Source: Protea cynaroides (lineage: Eukaryota > Streptophyta > Magnoliopsida > Proteales > Proteaceae). Taken from it: a stretch of 64,000 nucleotides of DNA. Positions 10,971 to 23,878 of the stretch are shown piece after piece. The position numbers and the translations under genes were made by a program. The notes under the pieces are model-generated. The model was not told the origin of the DNA, ran no database searches, and saw only the letters and a list, made by a program, of their open reading frames with translations. The DNA is taken from assembly GCA_028583415.1 (NCBI GenBank), contig CM053273.1, positions 88,882,676 through 88,946,675 on the forward strand, in the 5' to 3' direction. How positions within the stretch are numbered: the first letter of the stretch is position 1; every line of letters begins with the position of its first letter.

Positions 10971-12191
10971 CTAATTTAAAACTTAAGTATCCATAAGACC
11001 CTGTTCGTTAAGACAATTCCATTAGATATTGACTTGTCTCGTCACTTAAGAATTTAATGGCAATATTGTTGTTAGGTAGTTGTATAGTTACAATTTTACC
11101 CTTTAAAAAATTAACAAAATACAATGAAAACCTACATAGGGATTATTTACCTTTCTTTTTCTTTACGATCGAAGCAAAGTGAACTTGAGAAATTCATCCG
11201 AAGTACATCGCCTTGCCACATGGATTTGTTTGCACCTACATCAAAGGGTTGTGGGTTTTGCGAAAAACATCGCTCAAAGGATTCGCACCTTTGTCGGAGA
11301 GTTTGGGGTTTTGTGAAGAACATTAGCCCAAGCATTCCAACCTGCGCCTGCGTCGAAGAGTTGGAGTTTTGGAGGTTTTTGAAAAAATTTCACCACTCTG
11401 CATCAGATTTTGGGGATTTTGTGAAGAACATCGGCGATTGAAGGTAATAGACATTTAGTTCTCCTTCCCTCTCTCACTTTCTCTCTCATACCTCTGTAAA
11501 TCGAAAATGATTTGCAGAGGAAAAATTTTGCCCTTTTTTAACCTAAACCCTTTTTCACCATTTATCTCTCTCACTCTTTTCTCTGTTCGTTATTAACCAT
11601 ATTTTGTTACTTCAATTAGATATTCTACATTTCACCTGAAATATGAGAGAACATGAAGATTACATCTCCGCGCATGGAAAGTATACCAATCACAAGGTCT
11701 TTGGCGAGGAAATAAGGGTCTGTAGGAACGACAAGTGCATATTATGGTTTATGCATTACTGACAGATTGAGGGAAGTTGTATCAGTGATCTTCATCCAGT
11801 AATTCCAAATATATAGAGATTTTGTAACGGAGTAATGTAATAGGTTTCATGCCAAAACACTTCACCCACATCCAACTATTGCTTTAATATATAGTTACAT
11901 CAGTGGTGGTTAGTTTTATCTCTAATTGCAACACCTAGTAGATGGACGACAAAAATCCCAACTATGATAATTGCATGGTACCCTAAATGATTGCTCTCTT
12001 CCAGATCCCTACTTACCCTGTTTCAATACCTTTGCTTCTGCTATTGCCATGAGATCATTCTAGCTTTCAATTGGTCCTTCCTTCATCCTTCTCTCTTAGT
12101 CAGTTTCTTTTTGCGCAATTACTCATCAGCTTGCCCGTGATGCTCTGTTGGCCTTTTTCATTTAAACACCTCACTAACGCGACGATCGGGG
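10971..12191. other. Left arm of the TIR element, no recognised gene
   Basis: A 105-codon open frame at 11124-11441 (plus strand) contains three imperfect repeats of a 'GF(C/V)(E/K)(K/N)' pattern. It looks like a tandem-duplicated non-coding piece. I see no domain. Confidence 0.4.
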
Positions 12192-12628
12192 TGTTAAAAA
12201 TTATTGTACTTAGGGTTTCAATCAAACTCATTCTAATCTCATACAATTGTCCTATAACACAATAAAGAAGCCATTAACTATAAATCATAAAGACCTACCT
12301 GTTTGAAAAGATCGATTCCCATATGCTCCAAGACGCTCAAAGCTTTAATCGAAATCCTTCGGCTATAGTCTTCCACAGCCTCCGGAGGATATCCTGACCT
12401 CTCTTGCTAATGGGTGCAGAGAGAACTGATTAACTATGGCTGTGAGGACTCTAACCCAGTATTTATAAAATACTACTGTACCTTAAAATCCTTCCCACAA
12501 TAAAATTATGGTTACCAAACATATCTCATACCACGTGACGAATCAAACCAAACCGGTTCTACCATGTTCATTGGACTCCCACTGAATAACTGGTTTAGGT
12601 AATTATATAAGCTCACATAAATCTAACA
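12192..12628 (-). repeat. 3' LTR of the copia element
   Basis: On the minus strand it starts TGTTAGATTTATGTGAGC and ends TTTTTAACA. The TG...CA ends and the match to 58134-58571 define it. The plus-strand text CTCCCACTTGG (12631-12641) is the reverse of the polypurine tract CCAAGTGGGAGATTG that abuts it. Confidence 0.9.
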
Positions 12629-12641
12629 ATCTCCCACTTGG
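12629..12641 (-). other. Polypurine tract of the copia element
   Basis: Minus strand CCAAGTGGGAGAT lies directly upstream of the 3' LTR, the standard plus-strand priming site of plant copia elements. Confidence 0.85.
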
Positions 12642-13113
12642 ACTATATTAATTACAAAACCACCATCAACCAGTGTGGCCAAGGAATCCAACACACTAAA
12701 ATATCACTAATTTTGAAACATCTATCAAGCTTCCCAATGCGAGCAACAACGGATAATACACCTCAATATACGGTGTACAACCTTCTGTCAGCCACAATAG
12801 GGGTCTATTCAATACATGAATTGCTTGAGATAATGCATGAAAGTAACTCCCATGCGAGTCCAAACTTGATTAAAAAACCTTAATCAAAATGCCTCAAAAC
12901 CTTTATGGGCAATAAAACATGGTATTTAAATAATTCAAAAATCTAAAACCATACCTTGGCTAGACACCGCCTTATTATTTGATATTATCCTCTCATGGCA
13001 AATCGCATTTAGCTTGGATTAATACCGCACTTTGACTTACCATCATTATTTGTATGGCTGAATACCGTCTCTTATCTTGGCTGAATACTGCCTTATATAT
13101 CTGACTAAATACT

Positions 13114-14687
13114 TGTTACACCCCAATTCTGGATAAATCAGAATAGTGTGATGAACCATCAACAAACCAACAGTTCAACCAGGATCTCGCGTAGGTAGTA
13201 TCCACCATATCAAACCACACACACATTCCACGGTAACAATCAGAGATAATAAACAAATAGCAAAAGTTTTATAAATAACGAACTGAGTATCTAGCAATGA
13301 TAAAATAATTATTTAATCAAGTTATCTTCAAACAATTCAAGACATAAAAATAAATAATCCATTACATGATCCAGTAATCAAACGTAACGAAGCTAATCAT
13401 AAACACATTGGTTGCACTCACATGAAAGATCATGTGCAACTTCTACAGCTTTTATGTCCATAGCCATTATATGTCCATACGTCGACGCATTCACATAATC
13501 TTTAACAGTAGAACCTGCATTATCAACTAAAAAATATTCGACGTCAAAAAGGTGAGCACACATCACGGCTCAATGAGCAAAATAAAATAATACAACAAAC
13601 ATATGCATGCGTTCTTCTCGAATACATATGGTTGATCTCCTTCCAAACCTTGTAACTTTCTTTGAATCAATTTAATAACCTAAAAGTTGTATGAATTTAA
13701 GTTAAAGTTCATATGTAATATGTTACAGTAATCGAAAATCGAAACAGATCACTGATAGGTGTCTGATTGGTCCTATGGTTTCATGTTGTTTCAACCTTAC
13801 CATGTACGTTCGATACCCTACGGTCGCACTATATGCAACCATGCCTGTGACCATATGGTTACTAAATTCTTCCCGAATACATATGGTCGATACTTTGGTC
13901 ATGATATAGTCGACCGTAGCTGCGACCACACAATTTCTGATCATAATCTACTTTCAACCCGAGTTTTTCCCCTTGGCTCCTCAATAAGCTCCTTCCTATT
14001 GGTCATTCTAAAGCCAATATTCTTATTTTTTACCACTCTAATTACCTTAACCCATTCTCAATGATCCCCTTTGATATTTGCTTAGAAAATTCCATAATTG
14101 CATCCTTACATTGGGTTGGATACTAAAATTTTACATCATAAATTCCTACTCCTAGTGTTTTAAGGTTACATAGACAATGTTCATACTTGTTGCAAAGAGT
14201 TTGTAGAACTCTTCTCTCAACCTTCTCCTTAGTCTTTTCTCCTTCTCCTTCTCTTCCTCCTCTCCCTATAGGTTTGATAATGTTTCAAAAGAGTGGAAAA
14301 TGGATGAGGAACGTCCCTTATATAGAGAAAAACTCTCCATATAGAGTTCTCTAATAATAGGAAAGAAATCCCCCTTCAATTTGGAAAGTTTTCAAACGCG
14401 GAGTCAGATTTGGGGTCATACGGTTGGATGTACGATCACAAATCCGTCGACCATATGGTCGAAAACATTGACCGTAAGGTTATTAGTCAGTGATCTTTGT
14501 TTCCTATCATATGGTCGACCATACCTACCCATGTATTCAACCATACACTTGATTTTAAGTGTTTTTAAGTCAATTCTCATACCTGGTCTTGTGTTCTATT
14601 TTCACATGGTTGGTCCACTCGATCCCGAAATGATGGGAAGACCTGGCACGACACGGTTAGACCGATCAGTGGAGTGCGGGTCTTATA
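13114..14687 (-). mobile_element. Inverted solo gypsy LTR, internally deleted (1,574 bp)
   Basis: It begins TGTTACACCCCAATTC (reverse of the LTR 3' end) and ends GCGGGTCTTATA (reverse of the LTR 5' end, CA changed to TA). The TSD ATACT is perfect (13109-13113, 14688-14692). It is about 700 bp shorter than its siblings. The middle part with the GCATCAGGGG and TAGCTCTATCTCTA modules is missing, with a junction near 13610-13640. It belongs to the TACGGTCG/TATGGTCG subfamily. Confidence 0.92.
13393..13514 (-). CDS. LTR-borne 122-nt exon-like ORF, copy 3
   Basis: It is 122 nt and open to TAG despite the large deletion elsewhere in this LTR. Tail HDLSCECNQCVYD; start GSTVKDYVNAS. It is preceded on the minus strand by GATAATGCAG. 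Confidence 0.4.
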
Positions 14688-14692
14688 ATACT

Positions 14693-15379
14693 GCCTTATA
14701 TATATATCTGGCTGAATACTACTTTATTCGTCCTTTAGCTAAATATTGTCTGGTGTCCAACTAAATACTGTCTGATTTATCTTTGACATGTCAAACACAT
14801 AACTATGTATGCAAAATAGCAATAACGTAAATATTAAAGTAAACAAAATCATAGTTACAAAAATTGTGCCTACTAAACCATAAACAATACAATCAAACAA
14901 GTAAGCAATGTGAAAACACAAGTATAAACATAAAGAGTCTCCCACTGATTAAGTATATCTAAAGACTCCCACTGATTTCTAGATCTTTGGCCACTTAAGC
15001 CTCTGATAAAATTAATTGTTTTCAACCATTCTTATATTGGACATACCGTCCCTTGAAGATTCCCACTGATAAAACTTTCGTCAAAAAATCTACAGCGACA
15101 TAAATTTTTTTGACTTTTTTCTTACTTAAAGAGATTTGATCTCTATTATACTTTGAAATATTAGATTTCTTATTATTCTTTGAGAAGAACCCAGTTGAAC
15201 CGCTGTCACTACATATCTCAATAGGTTTAGAAGTAGAGTAGAGTCTACAACCTCCAAGTTAGAAAATAAACTCTTACACCAAATACCTTACTTGTTATCT
15301 TTACATAGAGTTACAAAACTCTACTACCATGACAATGAACCTTGATGTTGATTTTCTGTTAACAATGCAAACATTAAAA
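14693..15379 (-). other. 3' part of the copia internal region, decayed
   Basis: Short imperfect repeats of GGCTGAATACTGCCTTAT flank the LTR insertion on both sides (13025-13113 and 14688-14775). The rest has no readable frame. Confidence 0.45.
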
Positions 15380-16305
15380 TTGCACCAAAATAGCCTAAAG
15401 TGTCACTACTTTCATAAATGAACATGCAATCCTTGGTCTTCTGCATATACCACATGACTTTTCTTTTCTCCGTTGTCTAATAAGCTATACTAGCATCTAA
15501 ATGAAATCATCCTATAACACTTAATAAAAAAGCTATATAATAACGATTACAACCTTGAGCATATATCAAGCTCCTTATTGCATTGCAGATGTTCACACTC
15601 AATATCATTTTTTGTACACAATTCTGTCAATTTGTCTCCTTTATCGATTTAAGCATCTGCAACTTAATAGTTATACATGCATATTAAACAGTTCGAAAAC
15701 AAGAACAATGTTTACACTTTGAGACAAATCTAAAATTTTAATTTTTCTATCATGAGGAAACTTAATGTTAAATACAAGGGTACTTACTCATACATTCTTC
15801 ATCTCGAATTTATCAGACATTGAAACTTTGATTTCAACTAGTATATCATGTCACTACAAGCCAGTGATTAACCATCAACAGACATGACTAAGAAGTAAAT
15901 CTGCTCCAACTGACCTATAGATATATACAATGGTCAATGACAATCTCAACAAAATTGAAAGAAGATATAGCCTTGTCAAACTTTAAATACCATTATCCGA
16001 ATATATGTTTAATCTACAGATTAACGTTATAAGTCTACAAAATATATCTTCTTTACCCTTACCACAAAACCTTGTGATTAAAGCATATAAATATCTTTTT
16101 TTAGATTTTCTTTGATCAAAACGATCTTTACATCTATCTGATGCAACTCTAAAATAAATTATGTAACTAAAACCTCAAAGATTTGAAGTCAACACTTTCT
16201 CTTTTCTTTGTGTGATTCTATTTCTCTACAAGTCTTACTTTGTAACAATCAATTCTCCCACTCGAATCACATATTTTTTTGTATAGCCATTTTGAGCCTA
16301 TGAGT
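15380..16305 (-). pseudogene. Copia reverse transcriptase-RNase H, decayed
   Basis: On the minus strand, 16305 downward reads IGSKWLYKK, then SSGRIDCYKVRLVEK, the start of the copia RT domain. Near 15600-15380 it reads LIYAQGCNRYYIAFLLSVIG, then TTEKRKVMWYMQKTKDCMFI and YESSDTLG, matching the conserved YAQxCTRPDIAF ... VMRYLQGTKDYML region before RNase H. Stops and frameshifts interrupt it throughout, and the catalytic YVDD segment is not recoverable by eye. It is an inactive remnant. Confidence 0.75.
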
Positions 16306-16389
16306 ATACCGTTTATCGACAAAAGCATAAAATCACGAAACCCCAAGTCTTGTTATTGTTCATAAACAACAACACATCTTTTATTATCA

Positions 16390-16659
16390 TTAATCATTCA
16401 AGAGTAATTTCATTACTGACAAATTGTTCAAAATCATTGGGATCTTCATCTTGTCTAACACCAAAACATCCATTTTGAAATACAACATGTGATTGGATAA
16501 AGTCACAGATCTACATGGTCTAGTATATCTCCTTATTGCCTTATCTGGCTCTGCTACTATCGCTGAAGCATCGATCTTAATGAACATTTCTATAATTATT
16601 TCATTACACTCTAGTAACATTTTTGTTATCTTAACTGGGTGTTTCATACTTATTTCCAT
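16390..16659 (-). pseudogene. Copia integrase C-terminus to RT linker, decayed
   Basis: An 89-codon open frame contains DKAIRRYTRPCRSVTLSNHM, comparable to the RRSxRxRxxPxRY motif that follows copia integrase. Order and strand agree with the RT remnant just downstream. The integrase core itself was cut by the insertion of long LTR A at 16933. Confidence 0.5.
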
Positions 16660-17889
16660 GTGGTTTCATTAAACTTTAAGTTTCATGGATCTGTATTGAC
16701 ACCCCATAAAATGATAACTCAATGTCTAAAAATAATCACTCTCTCACGAGTGTTATGAAAACATGTCAACTCTATAGCCTCAAATAAGAAAATAACTTAA
16801 GTTGGAACTGACTAACTAGGCACTCTATTAATATTATAGGCAGCAATATCAATTATTTTCTTACAGGATCAAATATATTATTAGGCTTTTACAAACACTT
16901 GCTCAAATTTATCAAGAAATAGATCAGTATCATGAAAGCACCCCATTTTTTGCCATCTCCAGCTGAACTACTAGAGTGTAGACAGCAAAGTGAGAGAAAG
17001 GTAAGAGAAGGTTTGAAAAAGTACATGGGAGGTGAGTGAAACTCTTAAAAAAATGACAATCGATCAGTCTTGACATGCTCTCTATAGTAGTTTGAAAAGA
17101 AATATAATGAACTGAGATGATCCCCAATGTCCAAGAACCTAAGTGAAACCATATGGCAAGTTAGTGGGTCTTAATATAAGATTTGGATTTTTAATGGACC
17201 CCACAGCAAGGTCATGGGCTACAACCTGCATGAATACGTAAGTCTTAGAGATATCTTTGAAATAAGACTGGAATCGCTCAATTCTGATGTCAAATGAAGA
17301 AGATATGACGATTTTAGTCTGAGAATATGAATAAGGACATATTCTGAAAATTAATAATAATCATCCCAGTGGCATGCATGCAAATTATCGTAAGTTTAAT
17401 TATTTAAATTTCATCTTCTCATATCTTGCTCATCCGACATCCAAATGAAGTGATTCCAGCATTATTATTCCTTATTATTGGTGCTCTACACAGTGCACAT
17501 GGAGAATTTGAAACAGAAGTCTCTGAGGCATCCCATGTAGAGTTGTTAGCCAATTTATTGTAAATTATCCTGTTTAAACTTTAGAAATTCATAAGTTTGT
17601 CATTTTACGTCTAAATGATGTGATTCAAGCTCCAATATTCTTCATTTTTAGTGCTCTACAAAGTGAAAAATCCACGATAATAGTCGTCAAAAGATTCCAT
17701 GCGGAGGTGCAAGCCGAAATGGCTAATGAAATGATAATGATAGAAAACCCAGTCAACCCAGCTTAACCTAAGTCAGTCTAGCTTAGTCTCGGCCTGACCA
17801 GTCAACCCAGTCTAGCTCAGTCTAGCCCAGACCAGTCCAGATCGAATTAGTTCATCCATGTGCATAGTATTTATATGTATTATATATTG

Positions 17890-17891
17890 TA

Positions 17892-17930
<39 letters not shown>
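17890..17930. repeat. TA microsatellite in LTR A
   Basis: (TA)n at the same relative place as the 53130-53280 TA tract of LTR B. GA-rich sequence follows in both. Confidence 0.9.
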
Positions 17931-17931
<1 letters not shown>

Positions 17932-17979
17932 TCAGCCAATGAAAGATATTGAGTGAGATAATGGAAGGAATATTGAAAG

Positions 17980-18459
17980 AAAGAGAGAGAGAGAGAGAAG
18001 ATTGAGGATGGAAAGAATCGAAAGAAAAATTGAAAAAAAAAAAAGAATCAGAAGATATGGAAACTATGGGGTCGGTGGAACTCTAGATTGAAAAAAAAGA
18101 GGGCAGTGAAAGCATGAGAGAAAAGAAGAAAGGTAGTAGTTTAGGAAATAAAGTACAGGGAGAGATCGAGATTTAGAGATTAACCGATAGAAAAGAGGGA
18201 AATCTACTAGAGCTGGCCATGGGATTTGGAAAGAATTTAAAGGGAAGGAAATCTGGAAAAGAGAAAGGAGAGATTGATTGAGAAAGAGTTGACAGGAGCC
18301 TCGATGTCGAATTAAGAGAGAAAGAGAATGAGATAAGGAAAGGATAACTGAGTCTGTGGTAACTCAAAAGAAGAGAAAAAAAAATTAGGAACGAGAAAAG
18401 AAAAAAAAGAGAAAAAAAAAGGAGGAGAAACTGAGAGAAAAAGGAGAGTCGAACAGAGA
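17980..18459. repeat. Purine-rich tract in LTR A
   Basis: GA/AAG-rich low-complexity DNA. It is resumed at 20867-21060 after the LTR insertion. Ser/Leu/Phe-rich frames on the minus strand are artefacts. Confidence 0.85.
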
Positions 18460-20866
18460 TGTAAGACCCGCACACCACGAATCCGGTCTAACCTTACGTT
18501 CTCATGTCGTAACCGGTCTTTCAATCATAATCGGCTTAAGTCGACCAATTATATGAAGAAACCACAAGATGAGGTAAGTTACAAATCAAATTTAGTTGTT
18601 GTGGTTGACTGGTTAAATTTGTATGGAAGCAAACAGTCAAAAAACTAAAAACCAGTGAATTTTGGACCTATGGTGGCATGTTTGGGGGTTACAGTCGCAC
18701 CTATGGTCGACCGTAGTGAGACCATGGACCTATGGTCGCATGTCTTGGTGGTATGATCGACGATTTATGCAACCGATCGACCGTAGGAACCCAGAACCGA
18801 CTCCGTGTTTGGGAAACTTTCTTAATTTAAGGAGGACTCTTTCCTAATTGAAAGAGGACTCTATATGGAGGTTTTTCCTCTATATAAGAGACGTTCTTCA
18901 GCCTCTCACTCTTTTAGAACCCAATTGAAACTCTAAACCTAAGAGAGAAAGAGGAAAAGGAAGAGAAGGAGAAGGAGATTTGAAGAAGAAGGCTAAGAGG
19001 AAGGTTTGTAGAGAAGAGTTTTATCTTTTTACAACAAGCTTAAGGTATGGACTTGACTCTATAGGATAGATTAGATAGGATAGGTTCCTTTCCATCAAGT
19101 TGATGTGTTGAATCTAATGTAACGATTTCGGTCATGGAATTTCTATGCAAAACCATAGAGAATAGGTTAGGGTTAATGGATAAGGGATAAACTAAGAATA
19201 TTGGCCTTAGAATAATCATTAGGGAGGACCCCATTGATGATCCAAGAGGAGGAACTCATGTGAGAAGTAAAAATCAACCAAACTACGTATGGTTGCAGCT
19301 ATGGTCGACCATAGGATGAGAAAGTATCGACCACAGCCATTCGAGAAGAATTCAGGAAACATACGGTCGCATGTAATGCGACCGTAGGGTATCAACCATA
19401 GGTCCTAGGTGGCATATATTGCTACCATAGCATCAACCATAGCATCGACCGTAGGAAAACAGCAAGCATATTTTAAGACCAAACAAATTTTTGACTACTG
19501 TAACTTGGTAAACTTGAACCCTAACTTACATACATTAATTGTTTAGGGTCCTAATAGATTCAAAGTGACTTCCAAAAGCATGGAGGAGGAACAAGAAGAG
19601 GAACAAATATCGATCAAAGGTGAGGGAACAAGACCTAAACAAATTGGTTAATAACAAACTGTTTATTTTTATTGAGTCCAATGCCATGATTGATTCTATG
19701 CTTATATGCTTGTAATGTGCATCTCACATGTCATCCAATATTCTTGTTATTACTATTCATGAATATTTAGTTCTGTTATTTATAACATGATGATGATAAT
19801 AATGCTAGGAATAGGCATGTGAATGATATGTGTGGTTGGTGTGTTGGATGCAAGTAGAGCATCAGGGGGGATGTGGCATGGTGATCTTTGACCTCATCAC
19901 CAGACTCTAGTTCTATCTCTACTCAAGTCTTGCCCACTAACATCATCGTATCGCCATTACCTTAGCAGAACTATTATGTCGTAGGGCATCAGGGGAGGTG
20001 GTCTCGGATCGTGTGGTCTTTGACTCTGCCGGGGGGGCCTTAGCTCTATTTCTATGGACGTATTAAGGGATGCTAGGGTGAGGCCTTGGATACATTATTT
20101 GACATTAGGATTGGTCAGTTGCGAGCCCAGTTTGCAAGCCCTCGCCAATAGGGGCTTACGTATTGGTATAGGTAGGGCATCAGGGGAAGTATTGGCGGTG
20201 TTTGATGCAGACACTTTAGATCTATCTATATTCTATGGTGGGTGCATGTGGGACGACAATGGTGTTTGATCCATTGGGCGGATTCACACACTCGTGTATA
20301 GAGGTGTGGCGGCCACCAAACCTTTCTATAGCACATTGCAAACTTATAAACCAGACCAAAGATATGAATTGAATGCATGCATATGTTTGTTGTATTGTTT
20401 TGTTTACTCACTGAGCTCAAATTGGAGAGCTGACCCTCGTGCACGTAATTATTTTTGGTTTCTGATATTGCAGGTATTACGGTTGAAGATTATGTCGACA
20501 TGCTAACATATAAACAGGTGGTGGCTATGGATGAGCAAGCTGTGGAGGACTATTATGATTCCTTAAGCGAGCGTTTCAACTATGGATACGCTTAGTGTTT
20601 AACTTTTCGTATTTGGATATTGTAATATGTATTAAATTATGTTTTGGTTGCTTGGAGATAACTGGAATATTAATTATTTGTCATGATTATACCTCAGTTC
20701 ATTATTAATAAGACTTTCGCTATTTACTTTATTCACTCTGATTATTAATGTGGAATGTGTTTTGGCTTAACGTGGTTGGCATAGCCTATACGAGATCCTG
20801 ATTGAACCATTGGTTTATTGATGGTTCATCACACCATTCTGGTTAGTCCAGAATTGGGGTGTGACA
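18460..20866 (+). mobile_element. Solo gypsy LTR nested in LTR A (2,407 bp)
   Basis: TGTAAGACCCGCAC...GGGGTGTGACA with a perfect AGAGA TSD (18455-18459, 20867-20871). It is of the TATGGTCG subfamily. A TATA box near 18880 (TATATAAG) precedes a GA leader and AAG|GTATGG at 19045. It shares with the LTR at 45931 a distinct 3' section (GAGCTGACCCTCG). Confidence 0.95.
20474..20595 (+). CDS. LTR-borne 122-nt exon-like ORF, copy 4
   Basis: 122 nt, open to TAG. It keeps TVEDYVD near the start but the cysteine tail is replaced by DSLSERFNYGYA. The acceptor-like site is TGATATTGCAG|G. It marks a second clade together with the copy at 50196. Confidence 0.35.
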
Positions 20867-21559
20867 AGAGAGATCCAGAGAGAGGGAGTTGGGAAAAAGC
20901 TTAGGGGAAAAATCTGAAAGAAGGGAGAGATGAAGAAGAAGAAGAAGAAAAAGAAGAATAAACTGAAGCGAGAGGCAGAGAACTCGAGAGAGGGAGAAGA
21001 TGGAGAGACTCGAGAGGGAGTCAAAGAAGAAAGCAGCAGATTAACTGGGAGGAGAAAGCCCCATAATAGGGAAGAAGAAGTTACTTGCAACTCCAGGTAA
21101 GTCCCGCTTCCATCCACTTTCTTTGTTTATTTGTTGTTTATATCATCTACCACCATCACTCACCGATTACCTGCAACTCCAGATTCCCATGAACCATACA
21201 CCCCTCTCACCCATGAATCACCTTGCAATTCCCAACATTTTGCAAACCTTTTACATCAAAAGCCAGCCAACTATAAACCCTCTTTGTAATACCTGTCCTA
21301 ATACCTGCCCAACCATCACATTAACATCGACACCTAGCTTACATCACCACTATTACCCCAGCAGTTCAATTAAAGCCAGCCACCATGGAAACAATCCCCT
21401 TTCCAATCCAATCGTGCATGAACCAAGTCTACACTCACCTCCATCAAACTCAGCCATAAGCACCACGTGTTAATGCATACTTTCATCAACACATGTGTAC
21501 CTCATGCCTATAGTAAACAACCCACCTATGTGTGCTGATGGACTGCAAGAACATGTAGT

Positions 21560-22780
21560 CACAACCCCTTGATTACGAATTTTGTTATGTGATGTCAATC
21601 AATCCTTAATCATGAATTTTCTTATGTGATTAAATTCTAACATGATTTTGAATTTTATATGATGATTAAATTTGGTATGTATGTGTGGTTGATCCTATCC
21701 GTAATGAAATTTAATGTGATGAAAATCAAACCATTGAGCATGAAATTTAATTGAATGAAATTGATCCAATTATGGAATTTTGGATGAAATTGATTGATCC
21801 CATATGTTTGGAATTTTGATGAAATTGATTGATCCCATATGTTTGGAATTATGATAAATAAAATTGAACCATTGATCTTTGAATTTGATGAGATAGGATT
21901 ATGGCCATTGATCTATAATTTAATGTGAATAACATATGACCTTTGATTTAGGATTTTTAATGTGAATGAAATCTAGACAATTGATGATTGAATTCAATGT
22001 GATTAAAAATATGGCCATGTGATGTTGAATTTTCACAGGATGAAATCTTGACCATTGATCTTGGAATTTGATGTGATTAAATCTAGCCATTGATCTTGAG
22101 TTTCTGATATGATTAATTGTGAGCCATTGGATGATTGATTTTTATTTGGATCATGAGAGAATATTATTTGTGAGCCATTGGATGTTTAATTTTGATTTGG
22201 ATCTTGTAATAAAATGAATCTAGCCATTGATCATGTGATATGAAATATAGACCATTAGATCTTGATCATGAACATCTGAATTGAATCTAAACCATTAAAT
22301 CTTGATCACGAGTGTCTTAGAGGAATATAAACCGTTAGTTTTTCATCATATTGTGTTTTAAAAAAATTTGAGCCATTATATTATCATTATGGGTGATATA
22401 AATGAATCTGAACCATTGGATTGTTTTGATGATTGATGTAAATGAATCTGAATAGTTAGATTATGATTTTGAGAGATTTGAAAATTTGGATTGACATTAG
22501 GAGTAATCTGAGCCATTGATTTCCTAATTTGATCATGATGAAGTGATTTAAAAGAATTTGAACCATTGTATCTTAGTCTGATTATGATTATATCTTGATA
22601 TGAGATTTGAGCCATTGATTTTGACTGTTTTGATGAAATTTGAGGTGTTGATCATGATGATAATATTTTTGTTGAGATCAAACCGTTAGATTAAGGATTT
22701 GATCTTGATACATTATTGAAGAGACAAATTGAATCCATACCATTGATCGAAGATTTGATTATGATGCATTGAGATATTCA
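21560..22780 (+). repeat. Degenerate array of 'CCATTGAT/CCATTGGAT' repeats in LTR A
   Basis: Dozens of imperfect units of roughly 35-60 bp contain (G/A)AACCATTG(G)AT(C/T)(T/A)TGAT and GATGAAATTTGA. The LTR B counterpart is at 54380-55200, where the core is AACCGTTGGATT. No open frame spans the array. Confidence 0.7.
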
Positions 22781-23083
22781 CATTAAACCTCAACCATATA
22801 TCTAGAGAATTTCATTTACACACTGAGACTTACCTTGATTGAGAATAATACATGAGATGCTATGTCTATCCTTTTGATGCTCACATGCTTGTTGCTATAT
22901 TGATTCACATGATTTATTGTTATATTTGAGATGATATATGTTGTTACTTACCATATTTGAATGATATTTATTGTTGACAATAACTTAATTTCTGCAACAT
23001 CATAGTCAAACTGTCATATCTGTACACCTATAAGACATATTAGGTGTGGGGACGTGTATGTAGGCACCTACATTCACAGAAAG

Positions 23084-23878
23084 TGTCACACCCCAATTCC
23101 GTACTATTCAGAATGGTGTGATGAACCGCTAGCAAACCAACGGTTCAACCAGGATCTCGAGTAGGCTATACCCGTTTTATCTAAACCTCATACATCCACA
23201 TTCATAATCAGAGTAAAATACACAATAGCGAAAGTTTTATAGTAAAACGAACTGAGAAATCTAGATGTGATAATCATATTTAAGTAGCAAAATATTTTGT
23301 ATCAACTAAGACATAAATAAATATCAATTACATGTCTTTACTAAATCCAAATAATTAAAATAAAATCTAATCGAATACGCATGAGTTGCACTCGCAAGAG
23401 GAGTCATGCGTATCCACTTCGTTTTCAACTTCCATCGCCGCCATGTGCCCATACACTGGAGCGTTGACATAATCTTCTACGGTAGTACCTACATCATCAA
23501 CTAAAAATATTTGACGTCGAGAGGATGAGCACACATCATGGCTCAGTGAGCAAACAAAACAATGCAACAATACATATACATGCATTCATTTCATATCTAT
23601 GGTTTGGTTTAAAGTTTGCAATGCGCAATAGAAAGGTTCGGTGGTCAAAGATTAACGTTTATTGACCCCTCCTCTATACACAGGGTGTGGAAGTCCACCC
23701 AAAGGTTAACGTTTATTGTCGTCCCCATCCACCCTACCATGAACATTGTACAACAAAGGTTAACATTTATTGCAGTACAGTGCCATACCAACACGTAAGC
23801 CCCTGCTGGCGAGGGCTTGCAAACTGGGCTCGCAATTAACCAATCATAATGCCAAACAGTGTATCCAAGGCCTCACCC
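23084..23878 (-). repeat. Inverted partial LTR at the left end of the rearranged element
   Basis: Reverse of the 3' third of the LTR, joined at 23876-23878 to pol. The junction is CTCACCC|ATAT. LTR siblings read CTCACCCCAG and intact pol reads AAACCCATAT, so the join uses a 3-4 bp CCC microhomology. Confidence 0.85.
23367..23488 (-). CDS. LTR-borne 122-nt exon-like ORF, copy 5
   Basis: 122 nt, open to TAG. TTVEDYVNAPVYGHMAAME, tail THDSSCECNSCVFD. The acceptor is TGTAG|G (C-to-T change, AG kept). The frame happens to stay open upstream to 23585 in this copy. Confidence 0.42.

Noticed and set aside
11124..11441. 105-codon frame with Cys-rich 'GCGFCEKH' start
   Set aside because: The product is made of imperfect tandem repeats, with no domain and no support on either side; kept only as a note in the TIR element arm.
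21123..21473. 116-codon Pro/His/Thr-rich frame
   Set aside because: Low-complexity C-rich stretch of LTR A; the colinear region of LTR B is not open in the same frame.
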